A program made the position numbers and the translations under genes. Of a stretch of DNA of 64,000 nucleotides, positions 61,099-64,000 are shown piece by piece. The notes under the pieces were generated by a model. The model did no database searches. It was not told the DNA's origin and was given only the letters and a program-made list of their open reading frames with translations. Numbering within the stretch: position 1 is the stretch's first letter; the number at the start of each line of letters is the position of its first letter. The stretch is from Oasisia sp. SBJ-2009 (lineage: Eukaryota > Annelida > Polychaeta > Sabellida > Siboglinidae): assembly GCA_964017155.1 (NCBI GenBank), contig OZ024866.1:21963320-22027319 (forward strand), written 5' to 3'.

Positions 61099-62911
61099 TT
61101 CTTCTCTTGGCATCCCTGTTGTCTTGGGCGAGGGTGGCCACGTTTACTGTCTTATCTTTCCTCACATCTCTGTGATGTTTGTGCAAACATTTGTATAGGG
61201 GGTAATGCCGTGCCAGATTGTTTATTAATCTTACAAGTTTCCTGCAAAACACCTGATTTTTTGAAAACTGCCTATGACATTGACTGATTACAACAAATTT
61301 GGGTCTCATCTATAAAACACAAACTCCATTGCTGAGCCAATAAAACATTGGTCATTTGAAAGATGCAGTGTGGTTTTAAAACCAGGATCTCCTAAATTCT
61401 CATAAAAACACTGTTTTTTGTGAACACACGTCGGTGGTTCACATATCGTAGAGAATTAGATTGTTTGTGTGAGACCTGTCTTAGCAACGGTGGATTTAGT
61501 CAGGTGTGATGTTTTACCTGCTAGGTAGTTTTTGCAACCTAGCTATTTGGTACAGAAAGTTGACAGCCATGGTGTCACTTTTTGTGTCGTGTAATTTTGG
61601 ATTTTTTCAAGGTTGCATGTCACATAAATAATAAAAATTGAATAGAATGTAAATCAGTGTTCAAGTTAAACTGAGTTTCATTCAAATAAATACTACTTCA
61701 TAGGAGTCTGGTTATCAATTTAAGTTGTGATATGTATGAAATAGACACGCGTGTATATTTGTGACATACGTATTTCACCGTAAAATGTGTTCCCGTGGGA
61801 TGTCTGCTCATAGACTGTCGCACCTCATACTGTCCTGGTGAGCCTATAAATAACAAAATGGTACATTCTTGGACCTTTACCATTTTTGAGTAAATCATTT
61901 TGTAAATGTCATGCATAGAAAACGCGTCATTGTGAAGTGAAAATGCGTGGGCGTTGTTTACTCAACGCACGCCAACCTTTGTAGTTGCGAGAACAGCTGA
62001 ACTTTCGTGAGCTTTCTTATGTAATGTGTACTTCAAGGCGCCTTGGAAAGACTTGGTTCAGTCATTTGAAGTGGCGTGCTTTTGGTGCCAGTGTGCAGCC
62101 TGGTGATATTCGCATTTCAAATGTCATTTCGGTCAGAAGCCATTTAGTTTTTAACTTGAAGGTCAGTCGTAATGGGGTCAGAGGTGAGAGGTCAGGTGAA
62201 TAAGTGCAAGAGTGGAGTGGTGAAATGGCAGGGGTTATTATGGAAGTATTATGGTATATTATCCAGGTTTCGTTGGGAATGAATCGGTTTATGGATAACA
62301 TAACCTGTGTTTAACGTGAGGTTAACCTGAATGGCGTAGACATTCGTGAGCTGTGAAAACAGGGAAAATGGTCAAACGTGAAATGACATGGTGTAAAAAC
62401 CAAATTTGTTAAGTGACCTAATTTAAATGTCAGAAACGTTAAATGAGACCATTAGAACAGGAAATATGTAATGTAAAACAGGAAACCGCAGCCAGGGTCA
62501 TCTTGAACATAAAACAAACTTGTTTATTCAGGAAACTGTAGTAGTGATGAAACACAAAACTAGAGTAACTAATGTTACGCAGCTGGGATAAAAATAAGAC
62601 AAGCATATTGAAACATGAAGGTCTGATACTGGCTTCAGGCAAAACACAACATAGCCAGATATTAGCTGGTCTGCCTGAATGATGCCTTGTACGTGTCCGC
62701 ATTCATGAGTCATGGTGTCGTGCATAACGATTTTGTTTTTTGCAGTTCTGCTCCTAGAGCTCTGGAGAGTTTGACATAATAGAAGTCTTGTTGTTATTGT
62801 TATCTTGTCCTGGGAATCAGTCGACTCTCACTGCTCAGTTGGGAACCAATTACGCACCAAGTACAGTTAGGTTCACAGTCAACAGTACAAGTTGGCTACA
62901 ATGTCGGTGCA

Positions 62912-63266
62912 TTTAGAGCACAGGATAGTTCAGGGTTAGAGCTTTGAACTCTAGACTAAGAGAACCCGGGTTTGAATCCCGTGCCGCTGTGGGACACCTT
63001 GGAGAAGTTTTTTTCACCTACATTGCTTCAGTTTACTCAGCTGTACACATGAGCACTTGGTTATAGACAGTGGTAGATGTATATATCTGTACGAGCAGCC
63101 TTCGCGCATTAATTGCAGTATGGCTGGATGCTTCCCATAGAAATTGGCATGGTGTCTGATTGAATATGTGTGTCATCGAGTATATTAAAGTGTAAAGTGC
63201 TTTGAGCATTTCTGAGACTGGACAATGCGCTGTATAAGAACTTACCTTTACTTTTACCTTTTATGT
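62912..63266 (+). mobile_element. tRNA-derived SINE
   Basis: The head resembles a tRNA gene: an A-box-like GATAGTTCAGGGTTAGAGC and a B box GGGTTTGAATCCCGTG about 30 bp downstream. It is followed by an unrelated body and a tail AAAGTGCTTTGAGCA..GACAATGCGCTGTATAAGAAC, ending in a simple CTTTAC-type repeat. The '(A)AAG-GCTTTGAG..GCGCT-TATAA' tail matches the LINE-like 3' ends seen in many invertebrate SINEs. Exact borders are estimated. Confidence 0.75.
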
Positions 63267-64000
63267 AGGGAAGCTTGATTGGCGGCTTGGTGCTGTATTC
63301 CGTATGGTTTATCAGTGCAGTGTGTGAATCGGGCCAAAGTTCAATGACCTATATGTTCAGTAATAATTGACCTAGTTATTTTATAATTGGCACTTTTGAT
63401 GTTCTAGTACGAGTCAGCAGCTATGACATTTTTTTGAGTTGGTAATGCTTGGACTTGAGTGATTGGTCTGACATGATGTGACCCAGTCAGGGTGATGAGT
63501 CTGGGGCATAGAGTACAGTGTGGTTGGAGCAGATATTTCACGTTGGTTGGGAGTGTACTCTAGTCTAGTGGCTCGTGACTTCTGCCATGTATCGTATCAA
63601 GTTCTGGTTTAATTTCACAGGTGAATGAATCAGCAAGAAACAGACCAGGCTTGCTTGGATCTTAGTGTTGAAGTATAATCTCTACAACATTTGTTCAGTG
63701 TATTAGGTGGTGTACACACGTGTTTGTGTTTACTAGCTGTGTGTTTGTCTTCTATCTGGCTTGTCACAGTATGGCTCCCTTGTCCTGAGCCAGATTGTCC
63801 TGTGTGTCCTGTGCTGAGTGTAGAGTGTCCTGTGCGTAGCTAGTCCCACGCCTGGCATTGTGTGGCTCGTGGCTGGCCCGGTGTTTAAGTCTCATCCTCC
63901 GCATGGATTAGCCCAGTTGCTTAGCTGTGAGAGATGGAATTATTACAGCAGGTGGGTACGGAGTCTGCTGCAGCCATCACATGACGTCTTGGCAGGGCAC
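63267..64000. other. Right edge of the window, nothing assignable
   Basis: Ordinary unique sequence, presumed CRTC intron, with a short run of 'ctgtgtgtcctgtgctgag' words near 63780-63830. No exon is supported. Confidence 0.4.

Larger units (their letters stand above)
55115..62911 (+). other. CRTC intron 3, left part
   Basis: No further CRTC exon is seen. Repeats include a 'tgtgcccaagtc' degenerate repeat (56500-56960), a TA run (58446-58483), clustered GGACGGGT words (59470-59565), two copies of a dispersed repeat (about 59205 and 62505), and a 28-bp minisatellite. Confidence 0.6.

Noticed and set aside
62920..62995. A functional tRNA gene
   Set aside because: The A and B boxes are recognisable, but a proper acceptor stem and cloverleaf are not, and the sequence continues into a SINE body and tail.
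63926..63950. Small exon ATGGAATTATTACAGCAG before GTGGGT as an alternative CRTC start
   Set aside because: Only six codons, no family match and no acceptable acceptor or promoter signal.

Overview
This is intron-rich, repeat-laden DNA from an animal. It is most plausibly a marine invertebrate, and a lophotrochozoan such as a mollusc fits best. That placement is an inference from the three host proteins, the intron sizes, the long CA/TA microsatellites, the tRNA-SINE and LINE tails and the many DNA transposons. No prokaryotic features are present. Almost all of the longer open frames are translations of simple repeats or shadows. The real coding sequence lies in short exons that I assembled from splice sites and reading-frame phase.

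Three host genes are supported. (1) Positions 2188-5175, + strand: the last four coding exons of an MCTP-type gene (multiple C2 and transmembrane domain protein), including a membrane segment and the stop codon. (2) Positions 7687-14102, - strand: a complete nine-exon gene for translation initiation factor eIF3 subunit j, 241 residues, with every exon junction phase-consistent. (3) Positions 40638-55114, + strand: the first three coding exons of a CRTC gene (CREB-regulated transcription coactivator), which continues past the right edge.

Between eIF3j and CRTC lies about 26 kb of mobile and satellite DNA. Two full-length copies of one long-terminal-inverted-repeat DNA transposon (14241-18384 and 20090-26845) sit in opposite orientation, with a partial third copy between them. 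The second copy carries three nested insertions: a pogo-like element with TA duplication, a TTAA-type element, and a 249-bp element. In each case the other copy supplies the empty site. Then follow a 50-bp minisatellite, a 479-bp perfect CCGT array and a 2.7-kb array of 53-bp units with higher-order structure. After these comes an 8.5-kb segment (31163-39705) with matching inverted ends and CACGTG-rich tandem arrays just inside each end. It carries, on the - strand, the last exons of a gene resembling the DUF4806 family.

Inside host introns there is a LINE 3' end in the last MCTP intron, a 1.6-kb hAT-type element in an eIF3j intron, and many tandem repeats in the CRTC introns. A tRNA-derived SINE lies near the right edge. 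The most unusual observation is in MCTP: the end of one exon together with its 5' splice site is tandemly repeated 13 times, giving a row of consecutive, near-identical donor sites.
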